From contig JAHBWG010000043.1 in the NCBI GenBank assembly GCA_019637095.1, positions 1-64,000 of the forward strand: 64,000 nucleotides of DNA, in the 5' to 3' direction. Shown piece by piece: positions 32,464 through 41,011 of the stretch. The position numbers and the translations under genes were made by a program. The stretch comes from Sandaracinaceae bacterium (GTDB taxonomy: Bacteria > Myxococcota_A > Polyangia > Polyangiales > Sandaracinaceae). A model generated the notes under the pieces. That model did no database searches, was not told where the DNA came from, and saw only the letters and a list, made by a program, of their open reading frames with translations. Position 1 is the first letter of the stretch, and every line of letters starts with the position of its first letter.

Positions 32464-32904
32464 ATGTCTGCACGAACCACCGTCGCCGATCTGATGACCA
32501 CCGACGTCGTGACCCTCGCCGAGGAGCAGGACGTCCTCTTCGCGACCTCGGCGATGAACCTGCGCCGCATCCGCCACCTCCCGGTCGTGCGCGGTGACGC
32601 CCTGGTCGGGCTCGTCTCGCACCGTGATCTGCTCCGCGCGCAGGCGCGGTTCCTGGCGCAGGTCGGCGAGCGCGGGGAGGCGGGCTCGGACACGACCATC
32701 GCGAGCGTGCTCGCCCGCGACGTGATGACGGCGGACGTGCGGACCGTCTCGCCCGAGACGCCCGCCGACGAGGCCGCGATGATCCTCGTCGACACGAAGT
32801 TCGGCTGCCTGCCCGTGGTGAACGAGGGCACGCTCGTGGGCATCGTGACCGAGGCCGACTTCCTGCGCTGGGCGGTCGGCGTGCTCGCGAGCTCGAACGC
32901 GTAG
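32464..32904 (+). CDS. Two-CBS-domain protein
   Basis: A 146-residue cytoplasmic protein made of a Bateman pair: CBS1 (about 8-62, MTTDVVTLAEEQD...LVGLVSHRDLL) and CBS2 (about 82-140, VMTADVRTVSPET...LVGIVTEADFL). Such stand-alone pairs bind adenosyl nucleotides and tune partner enzymes. No partner gene is adjacent: both neighbours are secreted proteins and the downstream one is on the other strand. Start ATG at 32464 follows a CATACT box. Confidence 0.9.
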   Translation: MSARTTVADLMTTDVVTLAEEQDVLFATSAMNLRRIRHLPVVRGDALVGLVSHRDLLRAQARFLAQVGERGEAGSDTTIASVLARDVMTADVRTVSPETPADEAAMILVDTKFGCLPVVNEGTLVGIVTEADFLRWAVGVLASSNA

Positions 32905-32909
32905 CCGGC

Positions 32910-33620
32910 TCAGCAGGCCCGGTTGTCGCAGTCGACCCAGGCGCCGCTCGCGCTGCAGCGGCAGAGGCGCGTGCGCCACCACGAGCCGGGGCAGAGCACC
33001 CCGCCCTGCTCGCCCGGGCACACGTCGCGGCCGAGCACCGTCCGGCAGGTCCGCGCGCTGCAGGCCCCGCTGCTCGTGGTCGTCCAGCCGCACCCGACCG
33101 CGCACGACTCGTAGAGCTCGCGCGTGCCCCCGCAGGCGCAGGACGTCGTGCGGGTGCGCGACTCGCCGGGGGTGCAGGTCCCCTCGCCCTCGCAGGCGCC
33201 GAAGTCCGACCAGGGGTCCCAGCCGTCGCAACCTCCGCACGCGCGGGTCCGCGCGCGCGTGCCGCACATCCCGCAGTCCTCGGTCTCCGTCTCGGTCGCG
33301 CCGGGCATGCAGGGCGGCGCCTCGACGCACTCCCCGTCGGGCGTCCAGGCCCCGCCCTCGCATCGCTCCGCGAGCGTCCCGCAGCCGCCGCACGAGACGG
33401 TGCGCTCCTCGCTCGGCGCGCACTCGGGCGCCGGGCCCGCGTCCTCTCGCGCCGCGTCGGCCGTGTCGATCGGTCCCGCGTCGTGGGGCGCGCTCGCGCC
33501 ATCGAGCGGGATCGAGGCGTCGCTGCCGCCGGTGCGATCGGGCCGGGTGCCGCTCCGCTCGAGCATGCACCCGGCCGTCGTGACGGCGAGGCCGAGCATG
33601 ACCAGGGTGAGCGAGCGCAT
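32910..33620 (-). CDS. Cysteine-rich lipoprotein with Asp/Ala spacer
   Basis: A 236-residue predicted lipoprotein (lipobox TAGC, Cys18). A linker with Asp-Ala-Gly elements (about 35-65) leads to a region with roughly 25 cysteines. The units read like thrombospondin or keratin-type repeats: SCGGCGTLAERCEGGAW, DCGMCGTRARTRACGGC, TTSCACGGTRELYESC. Each unit has a CxxC or CGxCG followed by TR. Disulphide-rich surface domains are likely. It is preceded by a TAGGCT box only 6 bases before its ATG. Function unknown. Confidence 0.75.
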   Translation of the reverse strand: MRSLTLVMLGLAVTTAGCMLERSGTRPDRTGGSDASIPLDGASAPHDAGPIDTADAAREDAGPAPECAPSEERTVSCGGCGTLAERCEGGAWTPDGECVEAPPCMPGATETETEDCGMCGTRARTRACGGCDGWDPWSDFGACEGEGTCTPGESRTRTTSCACGGTRELYESCAVGCGWTTTSSGACSARTCRTVLGRDVCPGEQGGVLCPGSWWRTRLCRCSASGAWVDCDNRAC

Positions 33621-33626
33621 CGCCCA

Positions 33627-33632
33627 AGCCTA
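33627..33632 (-). promoter_or_regulatory. Putative -10 box (TAGGCT)
   Basis: TAGGCT on the minus strand, 6 bases before the ATG at 33620; leaderless geometry. Confidence 0.4.
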
Positions 33633-33702
33633 ACGCGGGCCCGCGCGGATGCGTACCCGGGGTCGGCCGGACAGCGCCGCCGCCGCGTGCAAGGGTCCCC
33701 GG

Positions 33703-34896
33703 ATGCGCGGGGTCCTCGCCGCTCTCGTCCTCACGCTCTGCGCCCGCTCGGCGTGCGCCCAGGATCGCCTGCCCCCCGGCGACGAGGGCTGGTACGCGGA
33801 CGGCCGGTCCGGCATCCGCGGCGCGACCATCGGCCCGATCGAGAGCTCGCTCTTCCCCGGCCGCGGCTACGGCACGCCCTCGACCGCGGCCTTGCTCGAC
33901 CACCTCGCGCGCCTCGGCGTGAACTGGGTCAGCGTCACCCCGTTCGGCCGCATCTGGGACCTCTCGAGCACCGACGTCCTCATGGACTTCGAGGCGCCCT
34001 ACGAGGAGAACCGCGCGGCCGTGCGCCGCGTCGTCGCGCAGGCGCACGCGCGCGGGATGCAGGTGATGATCATCCCGCACCTCTGGGTCGAGACCGAGGG
34101 CTGGCGGGGCGAGATCGATCCCGGCTCGCCCGAGGGGTGGGCCCAGTACCAGGCGTCGTACCGCGCGTTCGTGACGGCCTGGGCCCAGGACGCCGCGCTC
34201 GCGGGCGCCGACGCGTTCTCCATCGGCGTCGAGTGCGGCAGCTGGTCCGGGCGCTTCGGCGGCTACTGGGCCTCCCTCATCGAAGAGGTGCGCGCGCTCT
34301 TCCCGGGCTTGTTGACGTACAGCGCGAACTGGGACGAGGTCGACCACGTCCTCTTCTGGGACCAGCTCGATCTGATCGGGGTCAACGCGTTCTACCCCCT
34401 CGCGGAGCGCGACGACGCGAGCTTCGATCAATACGTGCAAGGCGCCTTGCGGGCGCGGCAGGGCCTCGCGGAGCTCGTCGCGGTCGTGCAGCGGCCGGTG
34501 GTCTTCACCGAGATCGGCTACACGACGCGCCGCAACGCGGCCGTCCAGCCGTGGCTCTGGCCGGATGGGATGAGCCAGGTGGAGCTCTCCGAGGCCGAGC
34601 AGGCCCGCGCGCTGCTCGCGAGCTTCCGCGCGTTCCTCCCGAACCGCTGGTTCACGGGGTTCTTCGTCTGGCGTTGGTACGCCGACCTCGACGACGTGAG
34701 CCAGGAGGCGATCTGGGGCTTCAGCCCGCACGGCAAACGCGCCGAGCGCGTCCTGGGCCGCGTGTTCGCGCAGCCCTGGGCGGTCGATCCCGAGCCCTTC
34801 GCGTGGCTCGACGCGCCCGCGCCCGCCGGCCCGCGCGTGCTCGACGTGCTCGACGAGCTCGCCATGCGCCTGCGCCCGACGGTGGTGCCGCGCTAG
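33703..34896 (+). CDS. Secreted glycoside-hydrolase-like TIM-barrel protein (GH113-like)
   Basis: A 397-residue protein with a signal peptide (cleavage about residue 19, CAQ). The barrel has the clan GH-A features: a first catalytic Glu177 (SIGVECGSW) and a second Glu270 (VVFTEIGYTT), each at a strand end, with VNWVSVTPFGRIWD and MQVMIIPHLWVE between. The GH113 mannanase-like family shares this pattern, but close relatives are often of unknown activity. It should act on polysaccharide outside the cytoplasm. It stands alone, upstream of the ftsE operon. Confidence 0.75.
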   Translation: MRGVLAALVLTLCARSACAQDRLPPGDEGWYADGRSGIRGATIGPIESSLFPGRGYGTPSTAALLDHLARLGVNWVSVTPFGRIWDLSSTDVLMDFEAPYEENRAAVRRVVAQAHARGMQVMIIPHLWVETEGWRGEIDPGSPEGWAQYQASYRAFVTAWAQDAALAGADAFSIGVECGSWSGRFGGYWASLIEEVRALFPGLLTYSANWDEVDHVLFWDQLDLIGVNAFYPLAERDDASFDQYVQGALRARQGLAELVAVVQRPVVFTEIGYTTRRNAAVQPWLWPDGMSQVELSEAEQARALLASFRAFLPNRWFTGFFVWRWYADLDDVSQEAIWGFSPHGKRAERVLGRVFAQPWAVDPEPFAWLDAPAPAGPRVLDVLDELAMRLRPTVVPR

Positions 34897-34899
34897 ATC

Positions 34900-34917
34900 A
34901 CGGCCTGCCGTTTTCTT
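34900..34917 (+). terminator. Weak intrinsic terminator
   Basis: ACGG CCTG CCGT followed by TTTCTT, just after the stop of the glycosidase gene. The stem is only 4 base pairs, but this is the one hairpin in the window with a T-run. Confidence 0.3.
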
Positions 34918-34951
34918 GCCCGCCTCGTCCCCGCCGGGGTACCCGGAGTCC

Positions 34952-35731
34952 ATGGCAGGTAACGGGAAGGTCGTCCGGCCGTTCGCGTTCTTCCGCGCGG
35001 GCAACCAGGCTCACGCGAACCCGAACCAGCGGCCGATCCTCGTCCTCGAGGACGTGTACAAGTTCTTCCGGCCCGACGTGCCGACGCTGCGCGGCGTGAA
35101 CCTCACCGTCGAGCGCGGCGAGTTCGTCTTCGTGACGGGCCCGAGCGGCGCGGGCAAGAGCACGCTGCTCTCGCTCATCTACCGCGCGCAGACCGTCGAC
35201 GAGGGGCGCATCCTCTTCTGCGGCCGCGACATCGCGCGGCTCACCGCCGCGTCGATCCCGTACCTGCGCCGGAACCTCGGCGTCGTGTTCCAGGACTTCA
35301 AGATCATCGGGCACTGGACGGTGTTCGAGAACGTCGCGGTCGCGCTCGAGATCCTCTCGATGCCGCGCCGCTTGGTGCGCGCGCGCGTCTCGGAGGCGCT
35401 CGAGCGCGTCGGGCTCGCGGGCCGCGGCGGCGAGCTGACGTCCGGGCTCTCCGGCGGCGAGCAGCAGCGCGTCGCCGTCGCGCGCGCGATCGTCGCGGAG
35501 CCGGCGCTCATCCTCGCCGACGAGCCGACCGGGAACCTCGACCCGACCCTCGCCCTCGACATCCTCACGCTGTTCGAGGAGATCAACGACACGGGCACGA
35601 CGGTCCTGTTCGCGACCCACGATCACTCGCTGCTCGAGGCCCGCGCGCACCGCATCGTCTACATCGACGACGGGCGCGCGATCGAGGCGCGCAAGGGGCT
35701 CGGCGCCTGGGCCGACCGAAGGACCGCCTGA
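34952..35731 (+). CDS. ftsE: Cell-division ABC ATPase FtsE
   Basis: A 259-residue ATPase of the FtsEX divisome complex. Walker A is GPSGAGKST (63-71), the Q-loop is VFQDFKII (112-119), the signature is LSGGEQQR (166-173), Walker B is LILADEP (186-192) and the H-loop is FATHDHS. It carries a 25-residue N-terminal extension and a longer C-terminal tail compared with the usual 220-230 residues. It is directly followed by ftsX (15 bases) and a LytM-domain partner, the classic order. FtsEX couples ATP hydrolysis to activation of peptidoglycan hydrolases at the septum. A TACCCG box lies 6 bases before the ATG. Confidence 0.93.
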   Translation: MAGNGKVVRPFAFFRAGNQAHANPNQRPILVLEDVYKFFRPDVPTLRGVNLTVERGEFVFVTGPSGAGKSTLLSLIYRAQTVDEGRILFCGRDIARLTAASIPYLRRNLGVVFQDFKIIGHWTVFENVAVALEILSMPRRLVRARVSEALERVGLAGRGGELTSGLSGGEQQRVAVARAIVAEPALILADEPTGNLDPTLALDILTLFEEINDTGTTVLFATHDHSLLEARAHRIVYIDDGRAIEARKGLGAWADRRTA

Positions 35732-35746
35732 GGAGAGACGAGGAGC

Positions 35747-36625
35747 ATGCCGTTCAAGACCGCGATCACGCGCGCCGCTCGGGCCATGCGGGAGGACCTG
35801 CGCCTCCACGTGGTCGCCATCTCGAGCCTCACGGTGGCGTTCCTCTGCCTCGCCGCCGCGATCTTCGCGGTGACCAACCTCTCGAGCGTCGCCGAGAGCT
35901 GGGCGCGGCAGGGGCGCATGAGCGTCTACCTCGTCGAAGGCGCGAGCCCGGAGGACGTCGCGCAGCTCCGGCTGCTGCTCGACGGGCTCCCCGAGGTCCG
36001 CGAGGTCGAGCACGTGACCTCGCGCGAGGCGCGCGCCGAGCTCGCGCGCGAGGCGGGCGAGGCCGAGCTCGGGCGGCTCCCGGCCGATCTGTTCCCCGCG
36101 TCGCTCGAGGTGACCCTCGCGGGCGGGACGAGCGCCGCGCGGACGGCGGCGATCGCCGAGCGCGTCCGGCGCGTGCGCGCGGTCGAGGCGGTCGAGACGT
36201 ACGAGGCGTGGTTCGGCCGGCTCGAGGCGCTCGTCGCGACGGGCCGCGTCGTCGCGCTGGTGCTCGCGGGCCTCGTGCTCTTGTGCGTCCTCTTCGTCGT
36301 CGCCAACACGATCCGGCTCGCGATCAGCGGGCGCCGCGACGAGATCGAGGTGCTCAAGCTCTGCGGCGCGAGCAACGGGTTCGTCCGCGGCCCCTTCATC
36401 GTGGAGGGAGCCGTGCAAGGGATCTTGTCGAGCGGGATCGCGGTGGGGCTCCTCTTGGCCGCGTTCCTCGCCCTCCGCGGCGACGTCGACGCGACGATCG
36501 CCGCCCTCGCCGGGGTGCGCGCCGCCTTCATCCACCCGACCATCGCGGTGCTGCTCGTCGTCGGCGGCGGGCTCGTCGGCGCGGCCGGGAGCGCCCTCTC
36601 GCTGCGCCGGTACCTGGGGGTCTGA
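35747..36625 (+). CDS. ftsX: Cell-division permease-like protein FtsX
   Basis: A 292-residue membrane subunit of FtsEX. Four transmembrane helices lie at about 22-45, 165-190, 208-238 and 262-285, and the large periplasmic loop is at about 50-160 with the expected FtsX extracellular domain (PEDVAQLRLLLDGLPEVREVEHV). This loop binds the amidase activator EnvC or its equivalent. FtsX-type ends match (VVANTIRLAISGRRDEIEVLKLCGASN). The stop shares one base with the start of the next gene (TGATG), giving a tight operon. Confidence 0.92.
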   Translation: MPFKTAITRAARAMREDLRLHVVAISSLTVAFLCLAAAIFAVTNLSSVAESWARQGRMSVYLVEGASPEDVAQLRLLLDGLPEVREVEHVTSREARAELAREAGEAELGRLPADLFPASLEVTLAGGTSAARTAAIAERVRRVRAVEAVETYEAWFGRLEALVATGRVVALVLAGLVLLCVLFVVANTIRLAISGRRDEIEVLKLCGASNGFVRGPFIVEGAVQGILSSGIAVGLLLAAFLALRGDVDATIAALAGVRAAFIHPTIAVLLVVGGGLVGAAGSALSLRRYLGV

Positions 36626-37554
36626 TGCGGCGCGCCGTCCTCGTCACGATCGTCGCGCTCGCCGGCTCGGCCGCGCTCGGCGACGGGCGCGCGAGCGGCC
36701 AGCCCGGCGCGGAGGTCGGGCTCGCGACGCGCGAGGTCGAGACGCTCCGCGCGGAGCGCGAGCGCGCGGTCGCCGAGGCGGGCGCGCTGCGCGAGCGCCG
36801 CGACGAGGCGCGCCGCCGGCTGCGGCATCGCGTGCACGTGCTCCATCGGCTGCGGCGCGCCGGCGCGCTGCCGCTGACCTCGGGCTTCGACGCGATCCTG
36901 CGCCACCAGGCACGCGTCGACCGGCTCCAGCGCGTCGTCGCGCGCGACGCGCGCGCGTTCTCGTCGATGGGCGAGCGCGTGAGCGCGCTCGAGGCGGAGG
37001 CGGCGCGGCTCGAGGCGGCCGAGCGCGAGTCCGCCGAGCGCCTCGCGGCGGCGCGCCGGGCGGAGGAGGAGCGGCACGGCGAGCTCGCGCTCATCGAGCA
37101 GATGATGGAGGACCCGGCCGCGTGGGTCGGCCCCGCGATGGGCGGCGGGTTCGGGCTGCGCATGAGCGACGGCGCGCCCGCGCGCGGCTTCCGCCTCGCG
37201 GACGAGCGCGGCCGGCTCCCGCTCCCCGTCGGCGGCTCCGCGCAGCTGCGCGACGCGGAGCGCGAGGGCGGCGGCGGGCTCGAGGTCGTCACGGGCGCGG
37301 GGGTGAGCGTGCGCGCCGTCGGGCCGGGCGCCGTCTCCTACGCGGCGCCGCATCCTTCCTACGGGCGCCTCGTGATCGTCGACCACCGCGACGGCCACTA
37401 CACCGTGTACGGAGGCCTCGGCGCGATCACCACGCGCGCCGGCGGCGAGGTCGTCGCGGGCGCGGTGCTCGGCGCGGTCGGCGCGCAGCCGATGTTCTTC
37501 CAGATCCGCCGCGGCACGCGCCCGCTCCCCGCGCGCGAGTGGCTCGGGATCTGA
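36625..37554 (+). CDS. EnvC-like coiled-coil protein with degenerate LytM domain
   Basis: A 309-residue exported protein. Signal peptide (1-25), a long coiled coil (about 30-170, rich in RERERAVAEA-type heptads), then a LytM/M23-like domain (about 215-309) with GAGVSVRAVGPGAVSYA, YGRLVIVDHRDGHYTVYGG and AQPMFFQIRRGTRPL. Zinc ligands of active M23 enzymes are missing: the first histidine is absent and the HxH site reads YGG. In E. coli EnvC the LytM domain is likewise inactive and works as an amidase activator recruited by FtsX. Gene order ftsE-ftsX-this supports the same role here. It is not similar enough for the name envC. Confidence 0.82.
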   Translation: MRRAVLVTIVALAGSAALGDGRASGQPGAEVGLATREVETLRAERERAVAEAGALRERRDEARRRLRHRVHVLHRLRRAGALPLTSGFDAILRHQARVDRLQRVVARDARAFSSMGERVSALEAEAARLEAAERESAERLAAARRAEEERHGELALIEQMMEDPAAWVGPAMGGGFGLRMSDGAPARGFRLADERGRLPLPVGGSAQLRDAEREGGGGLEVVTGAGVSVRAVGPGAVSYAAPHPSYGRLVIVDHRDGHYTVYGGLGAITTRAGGEVVAGAVLGAVGAQPMFFQIRRGTRPLPAREWLGI

Positions 37555-37587
37555 GGCTTCTCCGTTCCCGACGCTCCGGTTCTCCCC

Positions 37588-37616
37588 TATGCTGCGCCCT
37601 CCGAGAGAGAGGGAGG
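37588..37616 (+). promoter_or_regulatory. Putative -10 box and Shine-Dalgarno sequence
   Basis: TATGCT (37588-37593) and GGGAGG (37611-37616) before the ATG at 37622, spaced normally for a short-leader mRNA. Confidence 0.45.
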
Positions 37617-37621
37617 ACGGG

Positions 37622-38470
37622 ATGAACCAACTTCAGTTCGGCGGGATGGTGCCCTTCACGGATCGGCGCACCGGACAGCCGGTCCAGGTGCGGGTGTGGG
37701 GGGTGTACGTCGGCCAGGGCGTCGACGCGCACGAAGAGCAGGCGATCCAGCAGTGGATCATGAACGCGCTCGCGACGAGCGCCGCGTCGTACGAGGGCAA
37801 CATCTACGAGCTGCCCGCGAAGGCGCAGGAGTGGGGCTCGTGGGTCTCGCAGCAGATCGCGCCGGGGCTCGCGCAGGCGTTCCAGGCGCACGGGCAGCTG
37901 CACATCCAGGGCGTGCAGATCGAGGGGCAGGGCGCCCCCGCGAAGGCGGCGGCCCCGATGGCCGGTGCGGCGATGGCCGGCGGCGCGATGGGCGCGATGG
38001 GCGCGATGGGCGGCGGCGGTGGCAACGCCGACGTGGCGGCGCGCGCGCTCATGCAGCAGCTCGGGATGCCGCAGGACCAGGCGTACCGCGCGACGCAGGT
38101 CGTGATGAGCGCGCTCGGCCTCGGCGGCGCGGCCGCGGCGGCGCCGGCGATGGACCCGTACGCGGCGAAGGCACAGAAGATGGGCCAGCCCGATCCGTAC
38201 GCGGCGAAGGCGCAGAAGATGGGCCAGCCCGATCCGTACGCGCAGAAGGGCGCGGCGCCGGACCCGTACGCGGCGAAGGCGCAGAAGATGGGCCAGCCCG
38301 ATCCGTACGCGCAGAAGGGCGCGGCGCCCGATCCCTACGCGCAGAAGGCGCAGAAGATGGGCCAGCCGGATCCGTACGCGCAGAAGGGCGCGGCGCCCGA
38401 TCCCTACGCGCAGAAGGGCGCGGCGCCCGATCCGTACGCGCAGAAGGGCGATCCCTACAAGAAGGGCTGA
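37622..38470 (+). CDS. Protein with DPYA tandem repeats and an SPFH-like N-terminal region
   Basis: A 282-residue cytoplasmic-looking protein with no signal peptide. Residues 1-105 (GGMVPFTDRRTGQPVQVRVWGVYVG ... QLHIQGVQIEG) have a pattern reminiscent of the SPFH/band-7 fold, but the match is weak. Residues 105-176 are an Ala/Met/Gly-rich spacer. The final 105 residues are a run of short repeats of two alternating types, DPYAAKAQKMGQP and DPYAQKGAAP, ending DPYKKG. The repeats carry Lys in every unit, so the tail is strongly basic and probably disordered. It lies between the FtsEX operon and the metalloprotease gene. I cannot assign a function. Confidence 0.75.
   Translation: MNQLQFGGMVPFTDRRTGQPVQVRVWGVYVGQGVDAHEEQAIQQWIMNALATSAASYEGNIYELPAKAQEWGSWVSQQIAPGLAQAFQAHGQLHIQGVQIEGQGAPAKAAAPMAGAAMAGGAMGAMGAMGGGGGNADVAARALMQQLGMPQDQAYRATQVVMSALGLGGAAAAAPAMDPYAAKAQKMGQPDPYAAKAQKMGQPDPYAQKGAAPDPYAAKAQKMGQPDPYAQKGAAPDPYAQKAQKMGQPDPYAQKGAAPDPYAQKGAAPDPYAQKGDPYKKG
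38153..38467 (+). repeat. In-frame DNA repeats encoding DPYA units
   Basis: About ten tandem units of 30 or 39 bases sharing GATCCGTACGC or GACCCGTACGC. They encode the C-terminal tail of the protein at 37622-38470, and would be prone to slippage or recombination. Confidence 0.8.
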
Positions 38471-38472
38471 CG

Positions 38473-40704
38473 GTGCGCGCGGCCGCGACGGTACAGCTCG
38501 CGCTCGGGGCGCTCGCGCTCGGCCTCGCGCTCGCGCCCGGCGCGCGCGCGCAGCTCGGGCCGCGGCGCGAGCTCCGAGCCGAGCTCGCGCACGTCGCGGC
38601 GCCCGGCGCCCGCCTGACGAGGGACGACGCGGGCCTCGTTCGCGGCGCGAGCGGGCTGTGGATCGCCGCGCCGGGCGCCTCGCCCGAGGCGCGCGCGGAG
38701 GCGTTCCTTCGCCGGTTCCGCGGCGAGCTCGCGCTCGCGCCGGGCGCGGTCCTCGTCCACGAGCGCACCGTCGCGGCGCATGGCTACGAGGTCGTGCGCC
38801 TCTCGCGCGGCGCGTTCGGCGGGCGCGTCCACGGTGGCTCGGTGGTCGTGCGCCTGCGCGGCGACGCCGTCGAGCACCTCTCGCTCGCGGGCGTCGGCGC
38901 GCCGCTCGCCTCGTCCTCGGCGCTCGACCCGGCGCCCGCGGGCGCGCTCGCGCTCGCCAGCGTCCCGGGCGCGATCCGGGTCGAGGCGGCGAGCCCGGGC
39001 GGGCTCGAGCTCGACGGGCGCGTCGAGCCGGTCGTCGTCGTCGACCTCGCGGGCGAGCACCTCCACGAGCGCTGGCGAGTGCTCGTCGGCGCGAGCGGCG
39101 TCCTCGCCGCGCACCCGCGCGCCGCCGACGCGCTCGGTCGCGTCTACCCGCGAGATCCGACGAGCGACATGGAGGTCACCGCCGACGTCGAGCTGACCGA
39201 CCTGACCAGCCGAGAGCGCCTGACCGGGCGGTACTTCCGCGCGCTCCAGTGCAACGCGGGCGCGCGGGGGTGTCAGCCGGCGCAGGGCGCGCTCGCCGAC
39301 GAGAACGGGGACTTCCTCTTCGATCCGGTGGAGCCGTCCTACGACGACGCCTTCGCGGAGGTGCACGGCTACCACCACGCGACCCGCGTCGCCGCGCACT
39401 TCCGCGACGTCCACGGCTTCTCGGTCACGTGCCGTGACGGCGGCCCGATGCGCCTGATCGTGAACTACACCGAGCGGCCGATGATCCCCTACGACAACGC
39501 CGCGTTCCAGCCGGGCGGGAGCGACTGCGGCACGATGCTCTTCGGGCAGGGTCGGACGCGCGACTTCGTCTACGACGCCGACGTCGTCTACCACGAGTAC
39601 GGTCACGCGGTCGTCGACGGCATCTCGGACCTGGGCTTCTTCGCCATCGACGCGTTCGGGGTCGGCTACGACCCCGGCGCCGTCAACGAGGGTTACGCCG
39701 ACTACGTCGCGGCGACGATCTCCGGCGATCCCCACATGGCCGAGTACTTCCGCGGGGCGGGGCTCGGCGCCGAGGGCTCGCTGCGCGAGCTCGACAACGA
39801 GCTCGTCTGCCCGGACGGCCGCGTCGGCGAGGCGCACTTCGATGGACGCATCCTCGGGGGCGCCGCGTGGGACATGCGCGAGGCGATCGGCGCGCAGAAG
39901 ACGGACGCGCTCATGTACTCGGCCATGAGCGCGATCGCGAGCCTCGCGAGCCTCGCCGACGCGGCCGAGACGATCCTCGCCGCCGCCGACGCGCTCCTCG
40001 CGAGCGGAGGGCTCGACCCCGAGGATCGCGCCACGGTGGCGTCGATCCTCGAGGCGCGCGGGCTGATCGGGTGCGACCGCGTCGCGCCGCTCGACGGAGA
40101 CGTGACGCGCCTCGCGTACAGCGGGACCGCGACGCTGACCGGCAACGTGGGTGGCGCGATCGCGCCGGTCCACTACCGCATCGCCATCCCGGCGGACGCG
40201 GTGAGCCTGCACGTCGGGGTCACGAGCCTGACGATCCCGGGCGGCGCCTACAGCATCGCCTACCGCGTGGGCGCGCCGGTGCGCTTCCTCGCGAGCCGTC
40301 GCCCTCCCTACATCGCGAACGGGACGTTGCGCCCCGGCGAGCGCCTGGCCCGCGACACCGATCCGCCGCTCCCGCGCTGCGAGACGCTCTACCTCGCGAT
40401 CGTGACCGACAACCTCGCCGACGTGCAGCAGGCGCTCTACGAGGTGCGCGCGAACCTCGTGCGCTCGGGGCTCGACGAGGCGTGCGAGGTGCCCGACGCC
40501 GGCGCGCCGGCGGGCGAGGACGCCGGCGTGACCGCGGACGCGGCGCCGGGCGGCGGCACGGCCGGCGGCGGCGGGTGCACGTGCCGCGCGAGCGGACGCG
40601 GCGCGGGCTCGTCCGCCGGGCTCGCCCTCGTGGCCCTCGCGGCGACGGCTCAGCGCATGCGGCGGAGCTGGAGGTCGATCCGCCGCATCGGCGTGTCGAA
40701 GTAG
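38473..40704 (+). CDS. Secreted thermolysin/fungalysin-like metalloprotease with MYXO-CTERM-like tail
   Basis: A 743-residue secreted protease. Signal peptide (1-26), an FTP-type propeptide region (about 60-140, EARAEAFLRRFRGELAL), then the catalytic domain. The zinc site is HEYGH at 374-378 (DVVYHEYGHAVVDG) with the third ligand Glu406 in NEGYADYVAA, as in gluzincins. Downstream there are beta-sandwich segments, a D-A-G linker (PDAGAPAGEDAGVTAD), and a C-terminal GGGGCTC motif plus hydrophobic helix and basic end, which matches MYXO-CTERM. The start is a GTG two bases after the DPYA-repeat gene. Its 3' end overlaps the convergent lipoprotein by 55 bases. Confidence 0.88.
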   Translation: MRAAATVQLALGALALGLALAPGARAQLGPRRELRAELAHVAAPGARLTRDDAGLVRGASGLWIAAPGASPEARAEAFLRRFRGELALAPGAVLVHERTVAAHGYEVVRLSRGAFGGRVHGGSVVVRLRGDAVEHLSLAGVGAPLASSSALDPAPAGALALASVPGAIRVEAASPGGLELDGRVEPVVVVDLAGEHLHERWRVLVGASGVLAAHPRAADALGRVYPRDPTSDMEVTADVELTDLTSRERLTGRYFRALQCNAGARGCQPAQGALADENGDFLFDPVEPSYDDAFAEVHGYHHATRVAAHFRDVHGFSVTCRDGGPMRLIVNYTERPMIPYDNAAFQPGGSDCGTMLFGQGRTRDFVYDADVVYHEYGHAVVDGISDLGFFAIDAFGVGYDPGAVNEGYADYVAATISGDPHMAEYFRGAGLGAEGSLRELDNELVCPDGRVGEAHFDGRILGGAAWDMREAIGAQKTDALMYSAMSAIASLASLADAAETILAAADALLASGGLDPEDRATVASILEARGLIGCDRVAPLDGDVTRLAYSGTATLTGNVGGAIAPVHYRIAIPADAVSLHVGVTSLTIPGGAYSIAYRVGAPVRFLASRRPPYIANGTLRPGERLARDTDPPLPRCETLYLAIVTDNLADVQQALYEVRANLVRSGLDEACEVPDAGAPAGEDAGVTADAAPGGGTAGGGGCTCRASGRGAGSSAGLALVALAATAQRMRRSWRSIRRIGVSK

Positions 40705-41003
40705 ACCGTCGCCTCGGCGGGCAAGAACCCGGGCGCCTCGCCGCGCACCTGGCCGAAGGGGTGATCGCTCTCGACGCGCATGCGGTAGCGCCCCTCTGCG
40801 TCGGTGGTCGTCTCGCGCGAGAAGAGCGTGTCGGAGGTGAAGCGCACCGTGGCGCCCTCGATCGGCCCGCCCTCCGCCGCGCTCTCGAGCAGGACGCTCA
40901 CGCGCCCCGACAGCTCGTAGGTCTCCGTGGGCGCGCCGCCCTCGCAGCTCGCGATCGCGAGGACGAGCGCGACGGGAACGGCACGGAAGAGACGTTGTCC
41001 CAT
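40650..41003 (-). CDS. Small lipoprotein with carboxypeptidase-regulatory-like domain
   Basis: A 117-residue predicted lipoprotein (lipobox IASC, Cys20). The mature part reads as one Ig-like beta sandwich of the carboxypeptidase D-regulatory type: YELSGRVSVLL, PIEGATVRFTSD, TTTDAEGRYRMRVES and ATVYFDT. Such domains aid folding, binding or anchoring of surface proteins. Start: the ATG at 41003, since a -10-like box is 8 bases upstream; an ATG at 41021 would span it. Its last 55 bases overlap the metalloprotease gene tail on the other strand. Confidence 0.75.
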   Translation of the reverse strand: MGQRLFRAVPVALVLAIASCEGGAPTETYELSGRVSVLLESAAEGGPIEGATVRFTSDTLFSRETTTDAEGRYRMRVESDHPFGQVRGEAPGFLPAEATVYFDTPMRRIDLQLRRMR

Positions 41004-41011
41004 GCCCGTGG

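Noticed and set aside
36625-37554. Active LytM endopeptidase
   Set aside because: The histidine zinc ligands are missing, so a regulatory EnvC-like role is more likely.
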